A stretch of DNA of 64,000 bases from Nostoc sp. UHCC 0926. GTDB taxonomy: Bacteria; Cyanobacteriota; Cyanobacteriia; Cyanobacteriales; Nostocaceae. Position numbers and translations under genes: made by a program. Each line of letters begins with the position of its first letter. Within the stretch, counting starts at the first letter, position 1. Positions 26,185 to 35,032 of this stretch are shown here, in pieces. Location: the NCBI RefSeq assembly GCF_028623165.1, contig NZ_CP117768.1:4340001-4404000 (forward strand), read 5' to 3'. The notes beneath the pieces were generated by a model, which ran no database searches, was not told the DNA's origin, and saw nothing but the letters and a program-made list of their open reading frames with translations.

Positions 26185-26832
26185 TTAAGCAAATCGAATA
26201 ACTTCTTCTATGTGGGTTAAATGGGAAGTATCTCCCTTTAGTTCTAATAACCATTCTGGATCTTCGCGTACCACTTTTACCAGGGAACATAAAGAAGCTT
26301 TAACTTCTGTTATGGCAATTTCCCCTACTAGCCCCATTGCTCCCCCCAACACAGATGCACCATGTGCTACTAGCAGAATATTGTCTGGGAGGAATTCAGT
26401 AGCTAAACATCTAGCAGTTTGTCCAGAACGTTCTCGCACTTTTTCGCGAGTTTCAGGATAATTGGCGGCGATGCGCGAAGTATAGCTGGTGTCAATCCTG
26501 GGGAATAATTCTGCTAATGCTGGAGTTGAGAGTCTTTCGGGTTCTTCTGTCATCCAAACTGGATTTAGCCATTCACTCAAGCCTGTTTCCAATTTGATCG
26601 GTAAGTTGAGCAATTCTGCAACTGCGTTTGCCGTTTGTACGGTTCGCAGGAAAGGGGAGGCGAAAATATGGGAAATATTTTCTCCTTTAAATCGTTTAGC
26701 TAGCTGTTGTGCCTGCACCATACCATCATCAGACAAAGGTGGATCGTAGCGTCGTTCGGCGGTGAGGAACCAATCAGGGTTTACGAAGTCGAGGCGGTTA
26801 GCGTGTCTTGCTATCCAGACTATTTGACTCAT
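26185..26832 (-). CDS. Histidine phosphatase family protein
   Basis: The 215-aa protein begins with IVWIARHANRLDFVNPDW, where the RHG motif is RHA and His is the phosphorylated residue. LSDDGMVQAQQLAKRF, IFASPFLRTVQTANAV and the second catalytic His in LLVAHGASVLGGAMG complete the phosphoglycerate mutase-like fold. The substrate is unknown; the pattern is closer to general phosphatases than to glycolytic mutases. It is 84 bases upstream of glk on the same strand and could share a transcript. Confidence 0.88.
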   Translation of the reverse strand: MSQIVWIARHANRLDFVNPDWFLTAERRYDPPLSDDGMVQAQQLAKRFKGENISHIFASPFLRTVQTANAVAELLNLPIKLETGLSEWLNPVWMTEEPERLSTPALAELFPRIDTSYTSRIAANYPETREKVRERSGQTARCLATEFLPDNILLVAHGASVLGGAMGLVGEIAITEVKASLCSLVKVVREDPEWLLELKGDTSHLTHIEEVIRFA

Positions 26833-27209
26833 GGGTTTAATTATTCCGGTGAATAGAATTCGCCGCTAAACAAATATAGATATCTGCAAGGAGGGCTATA
26901 AATATTAATATATGATAAAAATCGTAATATTTTTTAATAATAATAATTATTAGAAAAACTTATCAGTGCCATCAATGTAGCTTTTCTTAAAGGTTTTTTA
27001 GGCAACTATTTAAAGCAATATCGACTATAGTAATCTACTGAAATATTTAAGATTGCAATAGTGATACTTTAGCTATAGCCTTTTTCGCCATTTTTCTAAA
27101 GCTACCTCAACTGTTTTTATTAAATTCACGAAATCCATTATCTCGCTCTGACTTCAGTAAATTACTACCTTTAGTATTCCCAAAGCTAGATATGAATCTA
27201 TATAGGGGT
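26833..27209. other. AT-rich gene-free interval
   Basis: This interval is very AT-rich, with poly-A/T tracts around 26920-26950. It contains the promoter region of the phosphatase/glucokinase genes on the minus strand. No small gene is convincing. Confidence 0.5.
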
Positions 27210-27773
27210 TTACAACTTCAACCACCCAAATAGTTGCCCCACAGTTAACTGAAAGCCGCTAACTAAATCTGGAACTGGTAATATTTCCTGTTCTTCTTGT
27301 AAAAGTTCTGGTTGCTGCTTTGGTGGGTAGACTAAAACAGAACGCTCATCTGGATCAATCAGCCAACCGAAGCGACTACCATGCTTTAGACAATGCAAAA
27401 TATTTCCGGTTACTTTAGTCTGGCTTTGATCTGGCGAAAGAATCTCAATTGTCCAGTCTGGATGTGTCTTGAAGACATTAGCGACATCTCCACGCTCATC
27501 TAAGGGAATCCGTTCCCAAGCAAACACCGCTACATCTGGCACAATTGAACGTCCGCCAAAAGTACACCGCAATTCTGGAAATGCAAGGGCAATTTTTTGA
27601 GGTTTAGCTACAGAATTGATATTACTGACTAGTTCACCCTGAAGAATACTATGTTTTCCCTGTGGCATTGGCTTTTGAATAATTTGACCGTTGATGTATT
27701 CTGAGCTAGGCTTTGTTTCTGGTAATTTCAAAAATTCTTCTAAAGTTAGGGGTTTAATTGGTGATTTTACCAT
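27210..27773 (-). CDS. Uma2 family (DUF820) putative endonuclease
   Basis: The 187-aa protein has LTLEEFLKLPETKPSSEYIN, GQIIQKPMPQGKHSILQGEL, SIVPDVAVFAWERIP, DWTIEILSPDQSQTKVTGN and GSRFGWLIDPDERSVLVYPP. The core acids are the PD of VPDVAVF and Glu of EILSP, with Gln-Thr-Lys downstream. As with the member at 11082, the biological substrate is unknown. It is 33 bases downstream of the livF-type gene on the same strand. Start ATG 27773. Confidence 0.87.
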   Translation of the reverse strand: MVKSPIKPLTLEEFLKLPETKPSSEYINGQIIQKPMPQGKHSILQGELVSNINSVAKPQKIALAFPELRCTFGGRSIVPDVAVFAWERIPLDERGDVANVFKTHPDWTIEILSPDQSQTKVTGNILHCLKHGSRFGWLIDPDERSVLVYPPKQQPELLQEEQEILPVPDLVSGFQLTVGQLFGWLKL

Positions 27774-27806
27774 TTGCTTGTACCTTCCTAGTTTTCATTT
27801 AATTAA

Positions 27807-28538
27807 TCACCCTAAATAAGCTTTTTTAACTCGTTCATCACTAATTAATTCTGATGCTGCGCCTGTTAAAGTGATAGAACCAGCTTCTATAACATATCCT
27901 CTATCGGCAATTTGTAGGGCAAGATTAGCGTTTTGTTCAACTAACAGAATAGTCACCCCTGTAGCCCGGAGATTTTCAATAATAGAGAAGATTTCCCGGA
28001 CGATCGCAGGTGCTAAACCTAAGCTAGGCTCGTCTAAAAGTAAGAGTTGTGGTTTACTCATTACAGCCCGAGCGATCGCTAACATTTGTTGTTCACCACC
28101 GCTGAGGGTTCCTGCTAGTTGATCACGTCTTTGTGACAATCGCGGAAATAGCTCAAACTGGTGCTGAATATCTGCTTTTATCTCTGTTTGATTAGAGCGA
28201 ATATAAGCACCCAAAAGTAAGTTATCAAACACTGTTTGCCGTGCTAATACTCTGCGTCCTTCTGGACAGTGAGCAATACCAAGTTGTACAACTTCGTGAG
28301 TTTGTCGGCGGGTAATATTATGTCCATTATAGATAATCACACCACTCTTAGGATTAACTATTTTCGATATGGTGCGGAGTGTAGTAGTTTTACCAGCACC
28401 ATTAGCACCAATTAGAGTCACTACCTCGCCTTTTTTAATAATTAAATTAATCTTTTTTAGAGCTTGAATACCGCCATAATTAACATCAAGTTCTTGAACT
28501 TCTAAAATTGTATAATTAGGTCTAATATCGGCGTTCAT
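27807..28538 (-). CDS. LivF/NatE-type branched-chain or neutral amino acid ABC ATPase
   Basis: The 243-aa ATPase has Walker A GANGAGKTT (about 40), LSGGEQQMLAIARA signature, Walker B LLLLDEPSLGLAP and the H-loop substitute LLVEQNAN, which is diagnostic of the LivF branch. GVIIYNGHNITRRQTHEVVQ and IAHCPEGRRVLARQTVFDNL also fit. It energises uptake of hydrophobic amino acids. In heterocystous cyanobacteria NatE is the equivalent subunit. No permease, LivG or binding protein gene is adjacent, so the other subunits are elsewhere. Confidence 0.88.
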   Translation of the reverse strand: MNADIRPNYTILEVQELDVNYGGIQALKKINLIIKKGEVVTLIGANGAGKTTTLRTISKIVNPKSGVIIYNGHNITRRQTHEVVQLGIAHCPEGRRVLARQTVFDNLLLGAYIRSNQTEIKADIQHQFELFPRLSQRRDQLAGTLSGGEQQMLAIARAVMSKPQLLLLDEPSLGLAPAIVREIFSIIENLRATGVTILLVEQNANLALQIADRGYVIEAGSITLTGAASELISDERVKKAYLG

Positions 28539-28607
28539 TGGCGGTTTATATCCAGAAATGTTGATTCAAAACCTAACATACATCAATCATACATTTCCTA
28601 AAACAGT

Positions 28608-28770
28608 GCGACGCCGATAGCGAACGCAAGAGCGTCTGGTAGAGTTGCGTAAAGCCTGCGGCATAGCAACTCTTAGAGAGGCTGCGCCAACGCTTAGAGC
28701 GAGTCTTGTCTGCGACACGCTCTTGCGTTCGAGCGTCATAGCCTGTTGTAGTCGGGAGCATCTCACCTTT
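28608..28770. repeat. GC-rich dispersed repeat
   Basis: Begins GCGACGCCGATAGCGAACGC, the same end as the element at 42639-42772 in the inverse, and contains AGAGCGTCT and CGCTCTTGCGTTC inverted blocks. Only one of the two ends seen at 42639 is recognisable here. The gap 28539-29108 contains this repeat, the dispersed repeat at 28870 and an IS-end-like hairpin. Confidence 0.55.
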
Positions 28771-28869
28771 GCTAATATACCTGGCGATTAGAAATCGCAG
28801 CTACACAAACTTTCGTCCGCCTACGCAAACTCAAGGAATTTGAAACCCATAGAGGTAGGTAAAGTCTCG

Positions 28870-29015
28870 TATAGCCAAGCCAGTGCGTTGAGCGGGTTCT
28901 CCGACTTGTACTCCTACGGGGATCTTGCTACGCGCAGCGTCTCCCTTAGGAGAAGCAACTGACGCGCGAATTCCATTCGCCAGGGCAGGCGTGTTTTTAC
29001 ACTCATTGAGATGCT
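28870..29015. repeat. Dispersed repeat, copy 2 (146 bp)
   Basis: Shares TATAGCCAAGCCAGTGCGTT at the left and TTTTTACACTCATTGAGATG at the right with 8833-9005. The centre differs and carries the block CTACGCGCAGCGTCTCCCTT, another typical Nostoc repeat. Confidence 0.6.
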
Positions 29016-29037
29016 CGCGTTGTAGTCATTGCTTCAA

Positions 29038-29087
29038 CGTGAACTACCCAACACTAATTGCTAAGAGCAATATAGTGTGGGACTTCC
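29038..29087. repeat. Solo hairpin resembling an IS200/IS605 end, second copy
   Basis: CGTGAACTACCC at the left and TAGTGTGGGACTTCC at the right, with ATTGCT and AGCAAT forming the upper stem. It is the partner of 4144-4190. It ends 22 bases before the start codon of the Rpn-like gene, so that gene's leader transcript would contain the hairpin if transcribed from further upstream. Confidence 0.5.
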
Positions 29088-29108
29088 GGTAAAGAAAGTT
29101 AAAAAATA

Positions 29109-30011
29109 ATGCCAGAATACTGCAATCATTGTGATATACCATTAATTACTGATAAGCATATCAAGCGTCCTGTGACAAAAGCAGCAGATATTGGTAGCAA
29201 GCGACTAATTAATTTAGCTCCTGATGCTTGGGTCCAGTGGGTGACACAGCGTCCTGAAGTTGTGGCAAAAGAAATTCTCGGCTCTGAGTTTCACTGGATT
29301 AGCCGCGAAACAGATGTGTTGGTGAAGGCATACAGTGCCACTCACGGAGATTTTTTAGTACTAAATGAACTACAACTGCGTTACACAACACAGATGCCTC
29401 AACGGATGAGAGCCTATGCAGCGCTAGCACAAGAACGCTATCGACTGCCAACTTACCCAGTACTGATCAACATTTTGCCGCCTCCATCCACCTTAACTAT
29501 TGTCAATAGTTATGAGCAGGAATTTTTGGGATTACGTGCCATCCAAGATTATCGCGTGATTAATTTGTGGGAAATCGATGCTGAAATAGTGTTTGAGCAA
29601 CCACTACCATCGTTGTTACCCTTTGTGCCGATCCTGCGAGGGGGAGGAGAGGTATCAGTTGTGCAACGCGCACTACAGGTGCTACGAGCAGATGCACAGT
29701 TGAACCAGTTAGAATCCCTGCTGGCATTTTTTGCTAGCTTTGTGTTAGACACGCCTTTAGTGGAACAAATCATGAGGTGGGATATGGTAGAATTGCGAGA
29801 ATCGCCTTGGTATCACGAGATTGAGCAAAGAGGTATTCAAGAGGGCGCGCGACGGCAGTTAATCCGAGTATTGGAACAACGCTTTGGCGAAATTTCCCAT
29901 GAGGTAGAAGTAAGGCTTGAGGGCAAGAATGTGGAACAATTAGAAACTTTAATGGATAGCGCGATCGCTGTGAGTTCTTTAGAAGAATTTCTCACAATTA
30001 TATCTGCCTAA
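29109..30011 (+). CDS. Rpn/PD-(D/E)xK nuclease-like protein with DUF4351 tail
   Basis: The 300-aa protein has a central nuclease-like core: RETDVLVKAYSATHGDFLVL, NELQLRYTTQMPQRMRAYAA and YPVLINILPPP, with Asp and the E-x-Q pair in the positions used by recombination-promoting nuclease relatives. The C-terminal 60 residues (RRQLIRVLEQRFGEISHEVE, VEQLETLMDSAIAVSSLEEF) are a DUF4351 helical domain. Such proteins are abundant in cyanobacteria and often multicopy. The N-terminal 25 residues carry a Cys-x-His-Cys cluster (EYCNHCD) of unclear meaning. Start ATG 29109. Confidence 0.8.
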   Translation: MPEYCNHCDIPLITDKHIKRPVTKAADIGSKRLINLAPDAWVQWVTQRPEVVAKEILGSEFHWISRETDVLVKAYSATHGDFLVLNELQLRYTTQMPQRMRAYAALAQERYRLPTYPVLINILPPPSTLTIVNSYEQEFLGLRAIQDYRVINLWEIDAEIVFEQPLPSLLPFVPILRGGGEVSVVQRALQVLRADAQLNQLESLLAFFASFVLDTPLVEQIMRWDMVELRESPWYHEIEQRGIQEGARRQLIRVLEQRFGEISHEVEVRLEGKNVEQLETLMDSAIAVSSLEEFLTIISA

Positions 30012-30083
30012 ATTATTCTAAATCTTCAAGGGAATTGGACATGCCATCGCTCAATTCAAACACTGATTGCCCTCTAGCGGGAC

Positions 30084-30365
30084 TTAAAACTGCACTGAAA
30101 CTGTTCCCAAAACTGTAAATGGTGCGGCAGGATACACACTATCTATACTATCGGCACTTTCAAAGTAGTAAACATCAAATAAGTTCTTGATATTCAGCCC
30201 AACCTTAAGATTGGCAACTCCACAACACTTGCGAAACATCTCGCCATAGTGTTCTGGAGAACACACACTTGCGAGATTAACCGAAAGCCCAGGTTCACTA
30301 GCTCGTAGGAAATAAGGAGTCGTGTAAAAATAACTTGAACACTTTTTATTGAGTTTATGTTGCAA
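30084..30365 (-). pseudogene. C-terminal remnant of a TonB-dependent siderophore receptor
   Basis: The last 45 codons read LKVGLNIKNLFDVYYFESAD and end APFTVLGTVSVQF, the typical final beta-strands of ferric siderophore receptors, with terminal Phe. The upstream 45 codons do not resemble a receptor, and full receptors have 700 or more residues. It is therefore a 3' scrap left by deletion. It lies between the Rpn-like gene and the hli gene. Confidence 0.75.
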
Positions 30366-30379
30366 TTACGTAAAATGAT

Positions 30380-30397
30380 GTTACATTACTTTACATG
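30380..30397 (+). promoter_or_regulatory. HLR1-like box (RpaB site) upstream of hli
   Basis: GTTACATT-AC-TTTACATG forms two 8-bp direct repeats separated by two bases, matching the HLR1 pattern (G/T)TTACA(T/A)(T/A) at 15 of 16 informative positions. A further GTTACAAC lies at 30409. The box is 41 bases before the hli ATG. RpaB binding at such sites controls high-light genes in cyanobacteria, so light regulation is inferred. Confidence 0.6.
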
Positions 30398-30438
30398 CAG
30401 TTATAACTGTTACAACATAAAAGCTCAGGGTGTTATTT

Positions 30439-30618
30439 ATGGCAAACGTTAAGAAGACTACGCCTTCGGTTTCAGAAGATCCCAATGCTTTACGCTGGGG
30501 CTTCACTCCTCAAAGCGAAAACTGGAACGGTCGTTTTGCAATGATTGGTTTTTTATCTGCCGTTTTACTTGAAGTGTTTTCTGGTCAAGGGATTTTACAC
30601 TTCTGGGGCATTCTATAG
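30439..30618 (+). CDS. hli: High-light-inducible protein (one-helix CAB-like)
   Basis: The ATG at 30439 gives 59 residues starting MANVKKTTPSVSEDPNALRW; a GTG nine bases earlier is less likely. The single membrane helix contains the chlorophyll-binding ENWNGRFAMIGFLSAVLLE, with Glu and Asn/Arg ligands and the AMxGF packing motif. Hli proteins bind chlorophyll and carotenoid in the thylakoid and protect photosystem assembly and recovery in high light. The HLR1-like box just upstream supports light-stress control. It is monocistronic, with a hairpin after the stop. Confidence 0.92.
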   Translation: MANVKKTTPSVSEDPNALRWGFTPQSENWNGRFAMIGFLSAVLLEVFSGQGILHFWGIL

Positions 30619-30650
30619 ATTTAAACGTTTTTACCTTCATTAAATAATCA

Positions 30651-30689
30651 GGCAAGGCAGCTATTCGTAAAATCGTCTGCCTTTGCTTT
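30651..30689 (+). terminator. Hairpin downstream of hli
   Basis: GCAAGGCAG at 30652-30660 pairs, with a bulge, with CTGCCTTTGC at 30676-30685, followed by TTTATAG. It lies 33 bases after the hli stop and 14 bases before the convergent gene end, so it may serve both strands. Confidence 0.5.
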
Positions 30690-30702
30690 ATAGAGAATTC
30701 TG

Positions 30703-31770
30703 TTACCGTGATGAGCGAAATATTACACGACCTGGGGATTCTTCCTGATTAATTCGCGCATATACTCGAAGACAAGTTAATACTTCGCCAGGAATACCGC
30801 CACAGTCTAGTTGTAAGTCATCCTTGGATGAAGCACAGATATCCGCATAAAGTCCCGATAATTGGCGAATCCGCACTTCATAACCTGCTTTAATTGTTTC
30901 ATCAGCGACTTTCTTTAGGATGCGTCGTGATTCATGTTGTAGCTTTCCCCACCAAGAATAGCGTTCAGCCGGAGGTACAAATACTAGGGAATGTATGGCC
31001 TCGTCCATGTCAATCCAAGTACGGAGAATTGACAGGGGATCAGTGTTTTCCTCTGCTTTTTGGGTGCGTTGGAAGCGATCGCTTAAAGCATCAATATATT
31101 GATGGCGCTGTTCTGGTTTGGAGTATAAGGAAATGACATCGAAGCTAAAAACGCTCTTTAAAGCATGATGTAAATCGGGGTCGATTTCGATAAAATTCAT
31201 ATATAAAAATAGGAATGCTGCTGGTAAATCAGATGCATTCCCTTGGATAATTTTAGAGTTTAAAAGTATTTGTTGAGATAAGCCCAATCCCTGAGTCTGA
31301 ACAGTACCACTAAGTCCAGGGTAGATAATTTCATCACGGATAAAGGGAAGTTGATAGAGATTAGAATTATCTGCGATCGCACCAACTTTTTGAGCTAAAT
31401 CTAAGGTGCGCTGTCGCCAAGTTGCAGCCAAATCCTCTGGTACTCGCAGCAGCTTGCGTTGAATTTCATTCCACAAATCAGAGTCCGTTGTGCTTTGCAG
31501 TTGGGAATTACCCAGATAATAACTAAGTTCTGAGTCAGAATCGAAAGTTTCGCGGAGGTGACTTAGTTTTAAATCATCTGATTTTGGGGGTGTAGGTTGC
31601 AAGAGGCGATGAAGTTCTTGCAGCACTTCATCGCATATTTTAGATCCTGGATCTAGCGGAAATTCTGTGCGGGCCTGATTTAAACTAGCCTCTAGTCCAT
31701 ACAAACTAAACCGCAGTAACTGGGCTAATTCTGAGTTTTCTATCTCTAATAATTGATGCAAGTGCTGCAT
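30703..31770 (-). CDS. Unrecognised 355-aa protein, third gene of GTPase/Hsp70-like cluster
   Basis: The ATG at 31770 is preceded by a strong ribosome-binding site, GGAGGTGAT, eight bases upstream, so the longer frame from 31785 is rejected. The protein starts MQHLHQLLEIENSELAQLLR and is mainly soluble and helical, with LPFIRDEIIYPGLSGTVQTQ and a WWGKLQHESRRILKKVADE segment. No known domain, signal peptide or membrane helix is seen. It is the last gene of a minus-strand set with an Hsp70-like ATPase and a dynamin-like GTPase and probably works with them. Confidence 0.75.
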   Translation of the reverse strand: MQHLHQLLEIENSELAQLLRFSLYGLEASLNQARTEFPLDPGSKICDEVLQELHRLLQPTPPKSDDLKLSHLRETFDSDSELSYYLGNSQLQSTTDSDLWNEIQRKLLRVPEDLAATWRQRTLDLAQKVGAIADNSNLYQLPFIRDEIIYPGLSGTVQTQGLGLSQQILLNSKIIQGNASDLPAAFLFLYMNFIEIDPDLHHALKSVFSFDVISLYSKPEQRHQYIDALSDRFQRTQKAEENTDPLSILRTWIDMDEAIHSLVFVPPAERYSWWGKLQHESRRILKKVADETIKAGYEVRIRQLSGLYADICASSKDDLQLDCGGIPGEVLTCLRVYARINQEESPGRVIFRSSR

Positions 31771-31829
31771 GAATATCACCTCCAAATATTTTTTTAGCGA
31801 ATTAATTTTGGCAAAACTCTGCGTTCCTT

Positions 31830-31859
31830 TACCTTGAAAAACATTAATTTTTCAAGGTA
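31830..31859. repeat. Perfect 12-bp stem hairpin within the cluster
   Basis: TACCTTGAAAAA pairs with TTTTTCAAGGTA around a six-base loop. It lies between the Hsp70-like gene and the 355-aa gene (264-bp gap), 60 bases before the latter's start. It could be an attenuator or processing site that sets the relative dose of the third protein; no T-run follows on the minus strand. Confidence 0.55.
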
Positions 31860-32049
31860 GAGGAGCATAGAAGTTTAATGCATTTGCATGAGGCTATCAT
31901 TACTCCAGTTAAGGGATTTCCCAGAAATAAATTATCCAAACAAATGAACGTAGATGCATAGGTCTTGCCACAAGCTACTACTCCAGACGCAGAGAATACA
32001 GAGAGGATTTTTGCGTCAGTTCTGGGATATTTGTATTATTTTGAACTCC

Positions 32050-35025
32050 CTAATGTATACCGCAAAATGGATCGCGTTCTTTATCAACTTCATTGGGCTG
32101 CAATTCTAATTCAGCAAGATAAACACATCCTTCTTCCTTTAGACATTCCTGACTTTTTGATGTCCAGTAAGGCACTTCACCGGCGTGCATCCGCAGAATG
32201 CCTTGATCATCGAGAGTTACACGATATTGGCAAGGATAATCTGTTGTCACATCTGGTTTGCTGAGTGCGCCAATTCTGATCCATTTTTTGCTATTGGTTT
32301 GGGCGTCTGTTTGATAAACATAGAAAGTGTGCTGGCCAGTTTGTGGGAAGGGAGGTAAGGGATTACTAATTAACCCAATTCCTGGTTCTGTCACACCATC
32401 GCGCAGATAGTGAAATTTTTGGAACAATTTACTACCATCATTTCCTACTTCAAATACAAGATGATAGGCATCTGGTTGATCAACAGTTGCCGACTCAATA
32501 ACATTGACGGCAATATCACCATCATTTAAATCTTTATTGAAGCGTTGGACAGCAATATTCCAGTTCAATTTTCCATCAGCAAATAGCGGCGAAGTTTCTG
32601 AAACTACCGATTCCAAATTAATGCCAGGAATATCAATTAAATAATGGGGATTTCCCTGACAAAGCAATACCCTAAATTCAAGGGTTTGGTCAATTTCAAA
32701 CTGGATTTTAATTTTTTTCAGAAACTCTGCTTCTTGTATTCCCAGTTTATTCATGAGGTTTTTGCCGTCGAAGCTACCCCATAGTCGTAAATCTCCATCC
32801 TCATAGTCTTGACGGTAGATGATGTTAGTTAATTGGATTCCTTGCCATACAGTACGAACCTTGGCGACAGTTTCCCAAGATGCAAGTTGATAGAGTTCTT
32901 GTCCAGCCTTGAATATGGTGAGCAAATCGTTACTTTGGGTTTTGCGTTTGAAATTGCAGGGCAAATAATAAAACAGGTTTTTGACATCGATTTCTAGTTG
33001 GTTGGCTCCCTTACACAGCAAGCTTTTGGACTCTTCTGGATCGAACCTTAATCTTCGCAGTTTCTCGGCATAGCAAGCACCAGCAGAGGTGGCTAATTTG
33101 GTAAATTCCAGTACAAAGGTAATTCGCTCTGGATTCCACACAAAATATGGAGACTTACTAAATTCTTGGTAGATTTGGCGCTGCACTATGTCTAAATTAC
33201 AAGTTTTTCCAGACAGAATTAACCAATCAACCTTTTGGGAATTCCAAGAATCTTTGGTGATATCATCGGGACGCAAGCGACTTTCCATTAATCCTTTGGC
33301 AATACCGATCGCTTCTTTAATTCCGGAAGCAGCAGCTCGTTCAAATTGTTGGTTATCTAGGGTGACGCAGATGTTATTTGGATCATTGACTTGCAATTTA
33401 ACGGCGCTTTGGGTAAGCAGTTCGGAAATTTGTTGTTCAGAAAGTGTGAAGGTTAATAGAGAATTATCTGTTAGTAGCTTTTGCCCAAGTTTAAGTTTAG
33501 CTGCTTCTGCATGATCCCAGAGAATATAAAAGGATTGTAGACGTTGGGGTGCTTGTTGCCAACGGGTGGGTAATACTTTCTCGGCAGTATCTAGGGCATC
33601 TTTGTAAGCAAGATCACCTTCTGGATTCTCTTTATCTAGACATTTTAAAATACTGCCACTTTTAAATTTGCCTTGTTCTAAGAAGCGCTCGTTTAACTCA
33701 GAGTTAATTAAATCTTCTAGCTTTTCGCTTTCAAGATTACCTGTTGTTACGGCTGTCAATAAAAAGTCTGCGATCGCAACTTTTAATAATCTAAAAATTC
33801 GCAGTGTAATTAATTCACCACCTAACTGTAAATGACCGGATGAACCTAATAATTTGGGAGTGAGTTTATAGTAACGTCCTCCTAAACCTCGGTCTTCATA
33901 ATTGGCAAAAGTCGGAGTTTTATCTTCTAAAGTCAGTTCAATTAAAGCTAAGTCTGTGGTTCCTCCGCCGATATCCAAGACGAGAACATTTTGTGACCAT
34001 TTGTTTCCTACTTGATGACAACGAGTTTTAAATGACTCAATCCCAATGTTGAGATTACCGCCAAATTCTCGCCACAAAAAGAATATTGCCACAGAAACGG
34101 CTTCATCATAAGCAGTTTGGACATCATCGATCCCCAATTGCTCAACTAATTCCTTAACTTCCTTGCGAACAACTGGTGGGGCGACAGTGGGGTAAGTGAC
34201 AACTGCTGTCAAAAAAGTCCCTTCTGAAAATCTGCGTTGTGCGCGTTGACGGTAATCTTCAGTTAACTCGATTAAATGCGCCCAAGCAGATTGGATTAGT
34301 TGGTTAGCAGTAATTATTTCTTCTTCACCATCCAAAATAACTGAAAACGATCGCTCCTGACCAAAATAGCGTTTGGGTGAATGGTGAAACCTGCTGATAA
34401 TTTCCTTTAAAGAACTGCTTGTACCTTGAGCGATCGCTTTTTTGCGGTTATCTCTAGCTTCCCTACCCATCTGCAATTTTAAATCCATTAACTGCGAAAT
34501 TTCCGACTCACTGGGAATTTCCGTGTCGCGGCGATCAATATCCAGCACAACTGGGATCAGATTTTGCGACTCTAGGGTAGGAACGCGGAACACCTCATGA
34601 TAGATTTGGTAAAGTTTTTTGCTGACAGCCCGACGGAACCTCTCGCTGTTTCCTAAAGAAAGTTCAATTTGGCGAATTGCTTCCAAAAATCGCTCTTTAT
34701 TATCACTTTCAAATACTTCACTCAACTTTGTTGGATCTATCTCCAGGTTTTTGCTAATTTCTGTGATAAACTTTGCCCAATCATCATCGCTGACATCTGG
34801 TAAAGCTACTGAGGCGGGAGAACTCAGCCATTGTGATAAGCGATCGCGCAACCGCACTTCTTGTTCTTTTGGTAGAATTTCTGCGATCGGCACTTCAATG
34901 GGATCGAAAAGTGTAACTGTAGAATTCGACGTGCCAAAATCTAAAGCAAACCATCCTGGAAATCTTTTTTGTTGTTTCTCGCTTGGTTGTTGATCAGTAT
35001 AGTTGTTCAATTGGAAAGGATTCAT
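32050..35025 (-). CDS. Large Hsp70/actin-fold ATPase, SrfB-like
   Basis: The 991-aa protein has an actin-type ATPase scaffold: phosphate-1 loop ALDFGTSNST at 27-36, phosphate-2 loop VLVLDIGGGTTDLAL with DIGGGTTD at 351-358, and an adenosine motif LILSGKTCNLDIV near 630. Insertions make it far longer than DnaK (about 640), and the C-terminal third does not resemble a DnaK substrate domain. Size and architecture recall the SrfB family of proteobacteria. It lies between a dynamin-like GTPase and an unrecognised gene on the same strand. A chaperone-like or filament-forming role is inference. Start ATG 35025. Confidence 0.8.
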   Translation of the reverse strand: MNPFQLNNYTDQQPSEKQQKRFPGWFALDFGTSNSTVTLFDPIEVPIAEILPKEQEVRLRDRLSQWLSSPASVALPDVSDDDWAKFITEISKNLEIDPTKLSEVFESDNKERFLEAIRQIELSLGNSERFRRAVSKKLYQIYHEVFRVPTLESQNLIPVVLDIDRRDTEIPSESEISQLMDLKLQMGREARDNRKKAIAQGTSSSLKEIISRFHHSPKRYFGQERSFSVILDGEEEIITANQLIQSAWAHLIELTEDYRQRAQRRFSEGTFLTAVVTYPTVAPPVVRKEVKELVEQLGIDDVQTAYDEAVSVAIFFLWREFGGNLNIGIESFKTRCHQVGNKWSQNVLVLDIGGGTTDLALIELTLEDKTPTFANYEDRGLGGRYYKLTPKLLGSSGHLQLGGELITLRIFRLLKVAIADFLLTAVTTGNLESEKLEDLINSELNERFLEQGKFKSGSILKCLDKENPEGDLAYKDALDTAEKVLPTRWQQAPQRLQSFYILWDHAEAAKLKLGQKLLTDNSLLTFTLSEQQISELLTQSAVKLQVNDPNNICVTLDNQQFERAAASGIKEAIGIAKGLMESRLRPDDITKDSWNSQKVDWLILSGKTCNLDIVQRQIYQEFSKSPYFVWNPERITFVLEFTKLATSAGACYAEKLRRLRFDPEESKSLLCKGANQLEIDVKNLFYYLPCNFKRKTQSNDLLTIFKAGQELYQLASWETVAKVRTVWQGIQLTNIIYRQDYEDGDLRLWGSFDGKNLMNKLGIQEAEFLKKIKIQFEIDQTLEFRVLLCQGNPHYLIDIPGINLESVVSETSPLFADGKLNWNIAVQRFNKDLNDGDIAVNVIESATVDQPDAYHLVFEVGNDGSKLFQKFHYLRDGVTEPGIGLISNPLPPFPQTGQHTFYVYQTDAQTNSKKWIRIGALSKPDVTTDYPCQYRVTLDDQGILRMHAGEVPYWTSKSQECLKEEGCVYLAELELQPNEVDKERDPFCGIH

Positions 35026-35032
35026 TAGAGTA

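Noticed and set aside
31965..32264. Plus-strand open frame of 99 codons
   Set aside because: It overlaps the end of the Hsp70-like gene on the other strand and shows no protein-like pattern of its own.
32050..35025. Ordinary DnaK
   Set aside because: The protein is 350 residues too long, with insertions between the phosphate loops, and lacks a DnaK-like substrate-binding domain or DnaJ/GrpE neighbours.
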